DNA of 64,000 bases from Thermocaproicibacter sp041859875 (GCA_041859875.1 JBFLFY010000010.1:6049-70048); one strand, 5' to 3'. Counted from the first letter of the stretch, positions 53,003 through 62,954 are shown. Notes: generated by a model not told the origin, from the sequence alone. Made by a program: numbers and translations.

Positions 53003-53431
53003 ATGTCTGCTCGTTTTCATCATGCAGTTTATATGGCATACAATGCTCAGAAAAACAGTTTGCGCCCCGGTATGGTACGAATCGGCCTTTCCCCTGGGCA
53101 GCCAAAAGTTTTGAGGTTCTTATCATCCCACAACAACTGTATGCAGAAAGAGATTGCAGAGGCTTTGGACATTGAGCCTGCCACTGTGTCGCGCCTGCTG
53201 GTCAATATGGAGCAAAACGGCCTTGTGATACGTTCTGCACCGGAGGAACGCCGGAGAGCAGAATCGGTCCGAATTACAGAAGAGGGACGCACCGCCTTTA
53301 CCCAGTGGGAAACGTTCTGCCACACGGTGGAAGAACAATCTTTACAGGGCTTTTCGGAAGAGGAAGGGCAAAAATTTCTGGAGTTCCTGTGCCGCATGTA
53401 TCAAAATTTAACAGGAAAGCCTTTGAACTAA
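53003..53431 (+). CDS. MarR-family transcriptional regulator
   Basis: 142-residue winged-helix protein: recognition region MQKEIAEALDIEPATVSRLL, wing APEERRRAESVRITEEG, and a helical dimerisation C terminus. The start at 53003 follows ATGGAGGAAATT. It precedes a two-gene ABC exporter by 13 bp and has a palindromic operator in its own promoter, the standard arrangement for a drug-inducible exporter operon. Confidence 0.93.
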   Translation: MSARFHHAVYMAYNAQKNSLRPGMVRIGLSPGQPKVLRFLSSHNNCMQKEIAEALDIEPATVSRLLVNMEQNGLVIRSAPEERRRAESVRITEEGRTAFTQWETFCHTVEEQSLQGFSEEEGQKFLEFLCRMYQNLTGKPLN

Positions 53432-53444
53432 TGGAGGAAAAATT

Positions 53445-55172
53445 GTGGTAAAGCGACTTTTTACTTATTTCAAACCCTACAGGAAAGCACTTTTCGGCAG
53501 TATCGCCTGCGTCATGGCGGAATGTGTGTTTGAAATTGTTATTCCGCTCATTATGGCGGACATCATAGACGTGGGCGTCGTACATAAGGATCAAAGCTAC
53601 ATCCTGCAGCGCGGTGCTCTAATGGTTGCCTGCGCGCTGGTTGCACTTTTGCTTGGCTCCATCTATGCACGCCTTGGGGCGCGGGCCGGGCAGGGCTTCG
53701 GGGCAGAACTGCGGCAGCAGGAATACAAAAGGGTTCAGGAATATTCTTTTTCCAATTTGGATCATTTCAGCACGCCGTCGCTTATCACACGCCTGACAAG
53801 TGACATTACCATTCTGCAGAACTCAATCTGCAACGGCATCCGACCGATGGTTCGCGGGCCTGTCATGATGGTGACAGGACTTGTAATGTCCATTCTGCTG
53901 AACCCAAAACTGTCCGTTGTTTTTCTAATTGCCATCCCGATCCTTGCCGCGGGGCTGTACCTGATTATGCGGACTCTGGGCGCTTCTTACGCACGGATGC
54001 AGAAAATGCTGGACCGCGTCAACTCCATTGTACAGGAAAACCTGACAGCGATACGCACGGTAAAATCCTATGTGCGGGGAGAAAGCCAGTCTGCTCTTTT
54101 CGCCGAAGGGAACGGCGGTTACTGCGACGCTTCGGAACACGCATTTCATACTGCCATGCTGAATATGCCGTATTTCCAACTTATCATGTACACTACTATT
54201 CTCTGCATTCTCTGGTTCGGCGGCAACTTCATTCATACAGGCACCATGAAGGTTGGCCAGCTGACAGGCTTTCTAAGTTATGTACTCCAGATTTTGAATT
54301 CACTGATGATGATTTCGAATGTGTTCCTAATGCTCAGCCGTTCCATGACTTCCATCAGCAGAGTTTTCGAGGTGCTGGATGAGAAACCGGAAATTATCGA
54401 CAGCGGAGATTCGTCGCATCTCATCCGCAGCGGCAGCGTCGAATTCAGCAACGTCTCGTTTAAATACAGCAAAAATGCAAAAGAAGACGTGCTTTCCAAC
54501 GTCAACTTAAAAATTGACGCAGGGCAAATGATTGGCGTGCTCGGCGGCACAGGCGCCGCTAAGACGTCACTGGTACAGCTGATTCCCCGCCTTTACGATG
54601 TAAGTGACGGCTGCGTCAAAGTAGATGGGCTGGATGTGCGTGAATACGGTCTGCGGCACCTTCGCGACAGCGTGGGAATGGTGCTGCAGAACAACACTCT
54701 GTTTTCCGGTACGATTCGGGAAAACCTTCTCTGGGGCAACGCGCACGCCACGCAGGAGGAACTGGACTGGGCCTGCCGCATTGCATGCGCGGACGAATTT
54801 CTCGGCCGTCTGCCGAACGGCTATGAAACCGTACTTGGTCAAGGCGGCGTAAACGTTTCCGGTGGGCAGAAGCAAAGGCTCTGCATCGCCCGTGCGCTGC
54901 TTAAGCGGCCGAAAATTTTAATTCTAGACGATTCGACCAGTGCAGTCGACACCGCCACAGAGCGCAGAATCCGCGAACGGCTTGCGGAAAACCTGCCGCA
55001 GACAACCCGCATTCTCATCACTCAGCGGCTTGGTTCGGTAGAAGAGGCCGACCAGATTATTCTGCTTGAGGATGGCAAAGTCATCGCCGTGGGCAGCCAC
55101 AGCGAACTTCTTGCCGGAAATGAAGTCTACCGGGAAATCTGGCAGTTTCAGCAGAAAGGAGAGACTGCGTAA
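53445..55172 (+). CDS. ABC exporter half-transporter, degenerate-site subunit
   Basis: 575 residues: six membrane segments, then an ATPase domain. Walker A reads GGTGAAKTSL, the signature NVSGGQKQRL, and Walker B LILDDSTSAVD, with Asp in place of the catalytic Glu and Gln for the switch His (LITQRLGSV). These are hallmarks of the degenerate-site partner in heterodimeric exporters such as LmrC or BmrC. The start is GTG with TGGAGGAAAAATT upstream. Its stop overlaps the ATG of the partner gene. Confidence 0.92.
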   Translation: MVKRLFTYFKPYRKALFGSIACVMAECVFEIVIPLIMADIIDVGVVHKDQSYILQRGALMVACALVALLLGSIYARLGARAGQGFGAELRQQEYKRVQEYSFSNLDHFSTPSLITRLTSDITILQNSICNGIRPMVRGPVMMVTGLVMSILLNPKLSVVFLIAIPILAAGLYLIMRTLGASYARMQKMLDRVNSIVQENLTAIRTVKSYVRGESQSALFAEGNGGYCDASEHAFHTAMLNMPYFQLIMYTTILCILWFGGNFIHTGTMKVGQLTGFLSYVLQILNSLMMISNVFLMLSRSMTSISRVFEVLDEKPEIIDSGDSSHLIRSGSVEFSNVSFKYSKNAKEDVLSNVNLKIDAGQMIGVLGGTGAAKTSLVQLIPRLYDVSDGCVKVDGLDVREYGLRHLRDSVGMVLQNNTLFSGTIRENLLWGNAHATQEELDWACRIACADEFLGRLPNGYETVLGQGGVNVSGGQKQRLCIARALLKRPKILILDDSTSAVDTATERRIRERLAENLPQTTRILITQRLGSVEEADQIILLEDGKVIAVGSHSELLAGNEVYREIWQFQQKGETA

Positions 55173-57031
55173 TGCCAAAAACTTTTTCGCGCGCAAGGCC
55201 GAAAAATCTGCGCAGGGCGTTTGGCCTTTTGTGGCACTACATAAAAAAGCATGCCTTTTCATTTATGCTTGTGTCAGTCCTTGCCGTTGTCAGCGCGCTT
55301 GCTTCCGTCTACGGCACTTATCTGCTGAAGCCGGTCATTGACAATTATATTTTACCGGGCAACATTCCGGGGCTGATTCGTATGGTGCTGCTCATGGCGC
55401 TGCTTTATTTTGTGGGTGTTGCGGCAACGTACGGCTACACACAGATAATGGTCGTGCTGGCACAGAAAGTTGTTAAGGAAATCCGCAACGATTTGTTCCA
55501 AAAAGTGCAGAGACTGCCGCTCAGTTATTTCGATGCACAGACGCACGGCGAATTGATGAGCCGCTTTACAAACGACATTGACACCATCTCCGACGCACTG
55601 AACAACAGTTTTGCCATGGTAGTACAAAGCTTTGCCGTAACAGTCGGCACCTTTGTCGTGATGATTATTTTGAACGTATGGCTTTCCGCCGTTGTGCTGC
55701 TCACCTTCTTCTGCATGTTCCTGTTTCTCCGTTACAGCAGTAAAAAGAGCAAGGCATACTACGACCGGCAGCAGGAATTTCTCGGCAGCCTTGACAGTTT
55801 TGTCGAAGAGAGCGTTGCCGGGCAGAAAGTTGTGCAGGTTTTTAACCATGAGGAAGAAAATTTTGCGGAATTCACCGTAAGGAACCGTCGTTTGCAAAAA
55901 GCCGCAACGGGTGCTGTTACGTTTTCCAGTCTGCTGATTCCTGTCGTTGTGAGCCTGTCTTACTTCGGTTATGCGGTTTCCGCGTGCATTGGCGCTTTCT
56001 TTGCTATTTCAGGGCAGATTGGCCTTGGCACGCTGGCCTCCTACCTTGTTTATGTGCGGCAGGTTGCCATGCCAATCAACCAGTTTTCCCAGCAGCTCAA
56101 TTTCATACTTGCTTCGCTTTCAGGCGCAGAACGCATTGATGAGGTCCTGTCCACGCCGGAAGAAGAAGACAGAGGCAGTGTGACACTCGTTCAGGCTGAA
56201 GTTATGCCGGATGGTTCCCTCCGCGAAACGGACCGTCACACTGAACAGTGGGCCTGGCGGAAAACAAAAGCGGACGGTTCAGTAGAGCTTATTCCGCTGC
56301 GCGGCGACGTACGGTTCTGCGATGTGGTGTTCGGATATGTGCCGGGGCATCCGGTGCTGAAGGGAATCAGCCTGTATGCGAAGCCGGGACAAAAAATTGC
56401 TTTCGTCGGTTCGACGGGCGCGGGCAAAACAACCATAGCAAGTCTAATCAACCGGTTTTATGAAGTGACCTCGGGAACCATTACTTATGACGGTATTGAC
56501 GTGCGCAGCATCAGGAAAGATGACCTTCGCCATTCGCTGGGTGTTGTTTTGCAGGACACTCACCTGTTCACCGGAACCATCGCGGAAAACATCGGGTTCT
56601 CCGGTGACAATATCGACCGTGAACACATCGTCGCCGCAGCAAAACTTGCGGGCGCAGATTCATTTATCCGCCGCCTGCCGAACGGTTACGACACCGTGCT
56701 GAGCGGCGACGGCGACAACCTGAGCCAAGGCCAGCGGCAGCTTCTTGCCATTGCCCGCGCCGCGGCTGCCGACCCGCCGGTCCTTATCCTCGATGAGGCA
56801 ACTAGTTCCGTCGACACGCGCACCGAGCGCCAAATTGAAAAAGGCATGGATCGTCTGATGAAGGGCCGCACCGTGTTCGTCATTGCGCACCGGCTCTCCA
56901 CCGTGCGAAACGCAAATGCAATTCTCGTCCTGGAGGGCGGCGAAATTCTGGAACGCGGCAGCCATGAGGAGCTGGTTGCGCAAAAAGGGCGCTATTATCA
57001 GCTGTATACCGGCCAGTTCGAACTGTCGTAA
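55172..57031 (+). CDS. ABC exporter half-transporter, catalytic subunit
   Basis: 619 residues with six membrane segments and a complete ATPase: Walker A GSTGAGKTTIASLI, Walker B LILDEATSSVD and switch FVIAHRLSTV. The signature is NLSQGQRQLL, a variant that pairs with the degenerate Walker motifs of the partner. An insert of about 40 residues (around 330-375) separates the last helix and the ATPase core. It probably exports lipids or drugs as a heterodimer. It overlaps the partner gene by one base. Confidence 0.93.
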   Translation: MPKTFSRARPKNLRRAFGLLWHYIKKHAFSFMLVSVLAVVSALASVYGTYLLKPVIDNYILPGNIPGLIRMVLLMALLYFVGVAATYGYTQIMVVLAQKVVKEIRNDLFQKVQRLPLSYFDAQTHGELMSRFTNDIDTISDALNNSFAMVVQSFAVTVGTFVVMIILNVWLSAVVLLTFFCMFLFLRYSSKKSKAYYDRQQEFLGSLDSFVEESVAGQKVVQVFNHEEENFAEFTVRNRRLQKAATGAVTFSSLLIPVVVSLSYFGYAVSACIGAFFAISGQIGLGTLASYLVYVRQVAMPINQFSQQLNFILASLSGAERIDEVLSTPEEEDRGSVTLVQAEVMPDGSLRETDRHTEQWAWRKTKADGSVELIPLRGDVRFCDVVFGYVPGHPVLKGISLYAKPGQKIAFVGSTGAGKTTIASLINRFYEVTSGTITYDGIDVRSIRKDDLRHSLGVVLQDTHLFTGTIAENIGFSGDNIDREHIVAAAKLAGADSFIRRLPNGYDTVLSGDGDNLSQGQRQLLAIARAAAADPPVLILDEATSSVDTRTERQIEKGMDRLMKGRTVFVIAHRLSTVRNANAILVLEGGEILERGSHEELVAQKGRYYQLYTGQFELS

Positions 57032-57065
57032 AATTGCCGAACAAATTAAGAACAGCAGAATATAA

Positions 57066-57107
57066 AAATGGCGGAACCGCTGTCGCAGCGGCTCCGCCAT
57101 TTTGCTC
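57066..57107. terminator. Bidirectional terminator between the ABC and copper ATPase genes
   Basis: AAATGGCGGA...CCGCTG-TCG-CAGCGG...TCCGCCATTT hairpin between convergent genes, with T tract to the right and A tract to the left. Confidence 0.85.
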
Positions 57108-57112
57108 CTATT

Positions 57113-57328
57113 TTATTCCTTCGTGCTGATAGAAACAGGCTCGTAGCCTGCGTCGGTGACAGCCTTTTTCAGAGTTTCATCGCTCACATCCGCCGTAAGC
57201 GTAACTTCCGCCGTTTTCGCCTGCAAATCGACTTTTGCGTTTACTCCGTCTAATGCGTTCAGCGCTTTTTCCACATGAGCCTGGCAGTGGGCACACATCA
57301 TGCCGTCAATTCGAATGATTTTTTTCAT
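57113..57328 (-). other. Possible internal start giving a 71-residue CopZ-like chaperone
   Basis: In frame inside copA, ATG 57328 begins the C-terminal HMA module (MKKIIRIDGMMCAHC) and is preceded by AAAGGAAAG at six to eight bases. The product would match a free copper chaperone of usual CopZ length. Translation from this internal start is inference. Confidence 0.45.
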
Positions 57329-59665
57329 TGTTTTCTTTCCTTTCTCATCTTGAATGGATTTCGGTAATACCGCAGGAACCTGCGCGTGGTTTGCATGAAA
57401 GAACCGCAGCCGTAAGGCATTCAGCACAACAAACACCGAGCTGAAACTCATGGCCGCCGCTGCAATCATTGGGCTCAGCTGCCAGCCGAGGAACGGATAG
57501 AATACTCCGGCTGCAAGCGGAATGCCCAGGGCATTGTAAAAGAATGCCCAAAAAAGATTTTCCTTAATATTGCGTATTGTAGCGCGGCTCAGGCGGACGG
57601 CTGTCACCGCGTCAAGCAGGTCGCTCTTCATCAGGACAATGTCCGCCGACTCTATGGCTACGTCCGTCCCCGCGCCAATCGCTATGCCAACATCGGCACG
57701 AGCCAGTGCGGGCGCGTCGTTGATGCCGTCGCCGACCATCGCAACATGATTCCCGCTTTCCTGAATTCGGCGGACCTCACGCTCTTTATCCTGCGGAAGC
57801 ACTTCGGCAACAGCACGGTCAATGTCAAGCTGCCTGCGTATTGCTTCCGCTGTCTTTTTATTGTCGCCTGTCAGCATTACAACGTCAATCCCTATGGATT
57901 TCATCTGGCGTATTGCTTCCCGGCTTGTCGGCTTTACGACATCCGCCGCCGCTATGATGCCAAGCAGCTCTCCGTCTTCCGCAAAGAAAAGCGGTGTTCT
58001 GCCCTCCTCGGCAAGCGTTTCAGCCTTTTGCAGGAACGCGCCCGGTTTTACCCCGCATTCACGCAGAAATGCCAAGTTGCCGGCAGCACAGTTTCGGCCG
58101 CCAACCAATGCGGAAATGCCGCGCCCCGGAACTGCCCGGAAATTTTCCACCGCATCCGGCGCAATACCTTCGCGCACGGCTTCTTCCTCAACAGCAGCCG
58201 CAAGCGGATGTTCAGAGGGCTTTTCCAGCGCAGCGGCTGTGCGCAGCAGCCTTTCCGTGCTTACACCCTGTGCCGGAAGGATGTCGGTAACACGCGGCTT
58301 TCCTTCCGTTATGGTCCCGGTCTTGTCCAGCACAACGGTTTTTACTGTTTGTGCTGTTTCAAGCGCTTCGCCGGACTTTATCAGGATTCCTTCGGATGCG
58401 CCCCGGCCCGTGCCAACCATAATAGCGACCGGTGTCGCAAGCCCCAGCGCGCAGGGGCAGGAAATCACAAGCACTGAAATTGCCGACGAAAGTGCAAACT
58501 CACCCGATTTTCCAAGGCAGAGCCACACAATGGCGGCCAGCACGGCAATTGAAATCACGACCGGCACAAAAATACCGCTCACGCGGTCGGCCAGCTTTGC
58601 AATCGGTGCTTTGGAGGAGCCGGCTTCTTCCACAAGACGGATAATCTGTGCTAAAGTTGTGTCGCCGCCAACTTTTTCAGCGCGGAATTTTAGGAACCCG
58701 GACTGGTTAATCGTCGCAGCCGTCACAGAATCCCCCGGCTTTTTTTCCACCGGAATGCTTTCGCCGGTTACAGCCGACTGGTCTACTGCAGAAGTTCCCT
58801 CCACGACGGTTCCGTCGACCGGAATGCGCTGGCCCGGACGCACCAGAACGAGGTCGCCTACAGCAACTTGCTCCGCCGGTATTTCCACCTCCCGCCCGCC
58901 ACGTTCCACAACAGCCGTCTTCGGCGCTAAATCCATCAGCTTCGAAATGGCTTCCGAAGTTTTCCCACTGGCACGCGCTTCCAGGTATTTACCGAGCGTA
59001 ATCAAAGTTAAAATTGTGCCTGCAGACTCGAAATAAAGGTCGGAAAGGAAATGCCCGGCTACATCCGTGTTGCCGTGACCAAGCGCCCAGCCAATGCGGA
59101 AAATGGCATAGACGCCATAAACCACGGCGGCGGAAGAACCAACGGCAATCAGCGAGTCCATGTTTGGCGCACGCTTTGCCAATGTGCGGAAACCAACCGT
59201 ATAGTAACTGCGGTTCACATACAGAATTGGCAGGAGCAGAAGGAACTGCGCAAAAGCGTAGACTACACCGTTTTCCACTCCGGAAAAGGTATTGTGCAGA
59301 AACAGCGGTATCGGCAGCCCAAACCATTCTTTCATCATGTGAAACATGGCAAGGTACATCAGAGGAATCCAAAAGGCGAAGGAAACCACAAGCCGCGTTT
59401 TCATTTCTTTTTTCTGCACTTCCGCCGGTCTCGGCTTATCTGCAGCCTCCGCCGCGCCGGGTACGGAAGCATGGTAGCCTGCTTCTTCAACAGCCTTAAG
59501 GATATTGGTTCTTTCTTGTTCAGAGCCGTCGTACTCTACCATCATGCTGTTGGTCAGTAAGCTTACGTTGGCGGACTGTACGCTATCGACTTTTTTCACA
59601 CTCCGCTCCACTGCTGCGGAACAGGCCGCGCAGGTCATTCCCGTAACACTGAATTTTTGCTTCAA
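57113..59665 (-). CDS. copA: Copper-translocating P-type ATPase with N- and C-terminal HMA domains
   Basis: 850 residues. The N-terminal HMA has GMTCAACSAAVE, the metal path SCPCALGLATP (about 402), the phosphorylation DKTGTITEGKP (about 445), the nucleotide domain SEHPLAAAV, and the hinge GDGINDAPALA. A second HMA (GMMCAHCQAHVEKALNALD) is fused at the C terminus after a charged linker; most CopA proteins lack this. It exports Cu(I). The start TTG 59665 follows GTGAGGG; TTG 59737 lies upstream of the predicted transcript start. Confidence 0.93.
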   Translation of the reverse strand: MKQKFSVTGMTCAACSAAVERSVKKVDSVQSANVSLLTNSMMVEYDGSEQERTNILKAVEEAGYHASVPGAAEAADKPRPAEVQKKEMKTRLVVSFAFWIPLMYLAMFHMMKEWFGLPIPLFLHNTFSGVENGVVYAFAQFLLLLPILYVNRSYYTVGFRTLAKRAPNMDSLIAVGSSAAVVYGVYAIFRIGWALGHGNTDVAGHFLSDLYFESAGTILTLITLGKYLEARASGKTSEAISKLMDLAPKTAVVERGGREVEIPAEQVAVGDLVLVRPGQRIPVDGTVVEGTSAVDQSAVTGESIPVEKKPGDSVTAATINQSGFLKFRAEKVGGDTTLAQIIRLVEEAGSSKAPIAKLADRVSGIFVPVVISIAVLAAIVWLCLGKSGEFALSSAISVLVISCPCALGLATPVAIMVGTGRGASEGILIKSGEALETAQTVKTVVLDKTGTITEGKPRVTDILPAQGVSTERLLRTAAALEKPSEHPLAAAVEEEAVREGIAPDAVENFRAVPGRGISALVGGRNCAAGNLAFLRECGVKPGAFLQKAETLAEEGRTPLFFAEDGELLGIIAAADVVKPTSREAIRQMKSIGIDVVMLTGDNKKTAEAIRRQLDIDRAVAEVLPQDKEREVRRIQESGNHVAMVGDGINDAPALARADVGIAIGAGTDVAIESADIVLMKSDLLDAVTAVRLSRATIRNIKENLFWAFFYNALGIPLAAGVFYPFLGWQLSPMIAAAAMSFSSVFVVLNALRLRFFHANHAQVPAVLPKSIQDEKGKKTMKKIIRIDGMMCAHCQAHVEKALNALDGVNAKVDLQAKTAEVTLTADVSDETLKKAVTDAGYEPVSISTKE

Positions 59666-59728
59666 AATTCGGCCCTCACTTTCCGAAGAACTGCTGGGTT
59701 CCGTCTGTATTGCTCTTTCGTTCTGTTT

Positions 59729-59757
59729 ATTCCACAAATTGGATGATAAATTGTCAA
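59729..59757 (-). promoter_or_regulatory. Promoter of copA
   Basis: Minus strand TTGACA (59757-59752), 17-bp spacer, TGGAAT (59734-59729). Transcription would begin near 59722. No CsoR or CopY box is evident. Confidence 0.65.
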
Positions 59758-59862
59758 ATGCCCAAAGAATCTAATCATCCGATTTTTACTGTAGATTTTT
59801 CATAACTTTATGATAAAATTGTAGAGACCTTAAAATTCACTCTGGAAAGCCGGTTTGCATCT

Positions 59863-60729
59863 GTGATTCAAAAGACAGAAAAAAATAAAATAAAGAAACG
59901 CAGCACCCGGCGTATGGCAACTCTGTTTTTTTGCTGCCTGCTGCTCACTGTTTTCTTTACCGCCTGTGCAGAAAGACCAGGAAGCACCTCTTCCAAAGTA
60001 TCACCAGCCAAAACAACGGCTTCTTCAAAAGCGGCTTCTTCGGGCAACTCTTCCATTTCCGGCGGCAGTAATGCTTCTTCCGCTGCAGAGCCGGTTAAAC
60101 AAATTAAAACCATTCCGGGCGGAAAACTGCTCACGGTGCAGAACATCCAGCAGACTCCTGAGCTTGCAGCTGGCTGCGAAGTCACTGCAGCAAGCATTAT
60201 TCTAAACTATACCGGCTTCCCAGTTTCAAAATGCGACCTGCTGAAGTACCTTCCGCAAAATAACACTTTTACTACAAAAGGCGGCGTAAAATACGGGCCA
60301 AACCCGTGGACAACCTTTGTCGGGAAGCCAGACACCGACCGCTATGGCTGCTATGCGCCAGTGATTGTAAAGACGATAAACAGTTACCTTTCTCAGCTCG
60401 GAAATAAAAAGGGCAACCATATGGCGGCTGACATCTCCGGCGCACCGATAGAATCACTCTACGAAAATATTGACAATGGCACGCCCGTTATTGTGTGGGT
60501 TACCATAGGGATGCAGGAACCGGTTTTGAGCGACAGCTGGTTCCTAAGCGACACCAATCAGTCATTCCAGTGGATTCAAAAAGAGCATTGTATGGTGCTG
60601 ATTGGCTATGACAGCACAAAAGCGTATTTCTGCGATCCGCTCAGCAAGGATAACGTCGTTTCCTACAGTAAGGACTTGTTTGAAGAGCGTTACCGTGAAA
60701 TGTTCATGCAGTCCGTCGCGATGAACTGA
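59863..60729 (+). CDS. Lipoprotein with C39-like peptidase domain
   Basis: 288 residues. A basic N terminus and the hydrophobic run MATLFFCCLLLTVFFTAC form a lipoprotein signal, followed by a Ser-rich linker to about residue 75. The domain has the C39_2 features: catalytic Cys in LAAGCEVTAASIIL, His in KEHCMVLIGYDS, and Asp in AYFCDPLSKD. It is likely a surface cysteine peptidase-like protein of unknown target. The start GTG 59863 has GGAAAG rather far upstream; a shorter start at 59914 is possible. Confidence 0.85.
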   Translation: MIQKTEKNKIKKRSTRRMATLFFCCLLLTVFFTACAERPGSTSSKVSPAKTTASSKAASSGNSSISGGSNASSAAEPVKQIKTIPGGKLLTVQNIQQTPELAAGCEVTAASIILNYTGFPVSKCDLLKYLPQNNTFTTKGGVKYGPNPWTTFVGKPDTDRYGCYAPVIVKTINSYLSQLGNKKGNHMAADISGAPIESLYENIDNGTPVIVWVTIGMQEPVLSDSWFLSDTNQSFQWIQKEHCMVLIGYDSTKAYFCDPLSKDNVVSYSKDLFEERYREMFMQSVAMN

Positions 60730-60731
60730 CC

Positions 60732-61406
60732 TTACAACAAGCGTGTTTCGTTAATAATCAGCTCGAACTGAAGCCCGAGGAACTGTGCTGCCTGGCGGCA
60801 CAGTATCATGCGGGAAATGAAAATTTCAAAATATTCCATCACGGGGCAGATGCTGGTGTCAATGGTAATATCCAGCGTTGCGGTTTTCCGCTCCGTGTCA
60901 ATTTTTGTGGATGCCCGTTCCACCGCATAATTAACGCGGTCGTGAATGTCGGCAGCCACACTTTTTCTGTCGCGTACACGGGTACGCCGCACGTCGCCTT
61001 TGTCGGCCAGAATCAGAGCGGCCGCGATAGGGCTTACAGCATTTGCCGTGCCCTCATCGTGGTTCCCGATTGCCGCCGTAACCTGTGCAACTTCTTCCGG
61101 CGGCATGCCAAGGCGGTTCAGAATATCGAATGCCATTAAAGCGCCGCTCTGCGCATGGTTAGCGCGGTTTACAACGTTGCCGATGTCATGCATATAGCCT
61201 GCAATCTGTGCCAGCTCGCACGTGCGCTCATCATAGCCAAGACTGCGCAGAATATTGCCCGCATAGTTTGCGGAGCGCTTGGCGTGCGGAAAGCCATGCT
61301 CCGTAAATCCTATTTCACCAAGATTGTGATTTCCGTTTTCAATGTAGGCGTGGATTTCCTCGTTTTTCAGGATTTCATCAAAGGTAATGGTGCGGTACTG
61401 CGGCAT
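60732..61406 (-). CDS. HD-domain phosphohydrolase
   Basis: 224 residues with metal ligands in GFPHAKRSANYAGNIL, AGYMHDIGNVVNR and IGNHDEGTANAVSPIAAAL, and a further Asp in LADKGDVRRTRV. It resembles HD proteins that hydrolyse nucleotide second messengers, but the substrate is unknown. It has AAGGGAGGGGA upstream and lies 15 bp behind the dipeptidase gene, so they are cotranscribed. Its stop is two bases from the C39 gene stop. Confidence 0.9.
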   Translation of the reverse strand: MPQYRTITFDEILKNEEIHAYIENGNHNLGEIGFTEHGFPHAKRSANYAGNILRSLGYDERTCELAQIAGYMHDIGNVVNRANHAQSGALMAFDILNRLGMPPEEVAQVTAAIGNHDEGTANAVSPIAAALILADKGDVRRTRVRDRKSVAADIHDRVNYAVERASTKIDTERKTATLDITIDTSICPVMEYFEIFISRMILCRQAAQFLGLQFELIINETRLL

Positions 61407-61421
61407 CGCTTCTCCCCTCCC

Positions 61422-62801
61422 TTAAACGGTCATCATGCGGTACATGGCTTCCAGGCAAATCTGCGCATGCTTCATAAAGAAGTCCATACTGATGCTCTCG
61501 TTCGCATTGTGAAGCCCACGGTCGGGTTCATCTGCAAAGAATGGGCCAAAAGCAACGGCCCTGCCTGGAATTTCACGCGCATAAGTACCGCCGCCCGTAG
61601 CGTACAGTTCTGCCGGAACGCCCTTGACTTCTTTGTAGGCATCCTGCAGGAGATGAACAAGCGGATGGTCTGCCGGGAAATAGAGCGGTTCATTTTCCAA
61701 AACCTTTTCCGCCTGAAGACCGGCTTTCACCGCATTTTTTTGGATTGTATCCACAATTACGCCGCCCTTGCAGGTCACCGGGTAGCGAATATCCAGCGTC
61801 ATGTCAGCCGAAGACGGCGTTACACGCACAAGGCCAAGGTTCAGTGTAAGCGGGCCGGAAGGCTCGTCACTCATCTGTACACCCATAGATGCACCGCTTG
61901 TTTCCGTTCCAATAAACCGGTTGAGAAATGCAAGGAAGCTGCCCAGTTCTTCGGCGGAAAGCGCTTTTCCCAACAAAGCCGAAAGAAGTTCCGCTGCATT
62001 TACGCCTTCCTGCGGCTGTGCTGCATGACAGGCCTTGCCGATGGAAATAATCTGAATCCCATCTGCCGCCTTTTCAAATTGGAATTCACCTTTTGCTGCT
62101 TTTGCAGCGGCCTGCATTTTTTCCATCCTGCCGGGAGCCTCTGCAACAACGGCTTCCGCCTTGCCCGGAACCGCGTTGACAACTGTTCCGGCCGTAAAGC
62201 TGCGCACTGCCGCAGAGTCGTGTCCCGTCGCGCTGATTTTTACACGCAGAATTCCCTTTTCACGGTTGCAGATACCATAATTGCTGTCCGGTGTAAAGGC
62301 CATGGCAGGGAAAGGCTCTTTGCTAAAATACATTTTCAAATCGTCGCTGGCAATTTCTTCGCCTGCACCAAAAATGACGCGGATTTTTCGTTTTCCGGTT
62401 ACACCCGCGTCTTTTAATGCTTTCAGGCAATAGAGCGCCGTTACGGCAGCACCTTTATCATCTGCTGTGCCGCGGCCGTAATACAGGTTTCCCTTCTTTG
62501 TCAGCGTAAATGGGTCGGTGTTCCAGCCATCCCCGGCCGGTACTACATCAACGTGTGCAATAGCAGCGGCATATTCGTCGCCGGTGCCGTATTCCGCGTG
62601 ACCGGCATAATTACCGACATTTTTTGTTTCAAAGCCCATATTTTTTGCAATCGCAAGGATTTCATTCAGTGCGCGCGCCGACTCTGCGCCGAATGGCTTT
62701 CCCTCTTCCGCAGTTGCGCAGACGGAGGGAATCTTCACCATCTGTGCAAGGTCTTTTACGATGTCATTCTGATACTTTAATATATTTTTTCCAAATCCCA
62801 T
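61422..62801 (-). CDS. pepV: Dipeptidase, PepV-like (M20 family)
   Basis: 459-residue M20 zinc peptidase: AAAIAHVDVVPAGDGW (metal His), GRGTADDKGAAVTALY (bridging Asp), FGAGEEIASDDLKMYF (catalytic Glu). Its length and motifs match PepV/Sapep dipeptidases that cleave Xaa-dipeptides in the cytoplasm. The start at 62801 has GAGGAAGAAGG seven bases upstream. An extended -10 (TGATATAAT, 62836-62828 on the minus strand) precedes it. Confidence 0.93.
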   Translation of the reverse strand: MGFGKNILKYQNDIVKDLAQMVKIPSVCATAEEGKPFGAESARALNEILAIAKNMGFETKNVGNYAGHAEYGTGDEYAAAIAHVDVVPAGDGWNTDPFTLTKKGNLYYGRGTADDKGAAVTALYCLKALKDAGVTGKRKIRVIFGAGEEIASDDLKMYFSKEPFPAMAFTPDSNYGICNREKGILRVKISATGHDSAAVRSFTAGTVVNAVPGKAEAVVAEAPGRMEKMQAAAKAAKGEFQFEKAADGIQIISIGKACHAAQPQEGVNAAELLSALLGKALSAEELGSFLAFLNRFIGTETSGASMGVQMSDEPSGPLTLNLGLVRVTPSSADMTLDIRYPVTCKGGVIVDTIQKNAVKAGLQAEKVLENEPLYFPADHPLVHLLQDAYKEVKGVPAELYATGGGTYAREIPGRAVAFGPFFADEPDRGLHNANESISMDFFMKHAQICLEAMYRMMTV

Positions 62802-62954
62802 TTTAAAGCCTTCTTCCTCTGCCAAATATTATATCACAAACGGGAAAAGAATCCGCGCTTTCAGGCAAAAATGCTTTTCTTTGCGCTTCCCGAACCGTGA
62901 ATATTTGCACATCCCCCCGCGAATACTGGAATTGTTTACGGGAGGTGAAAAAGG

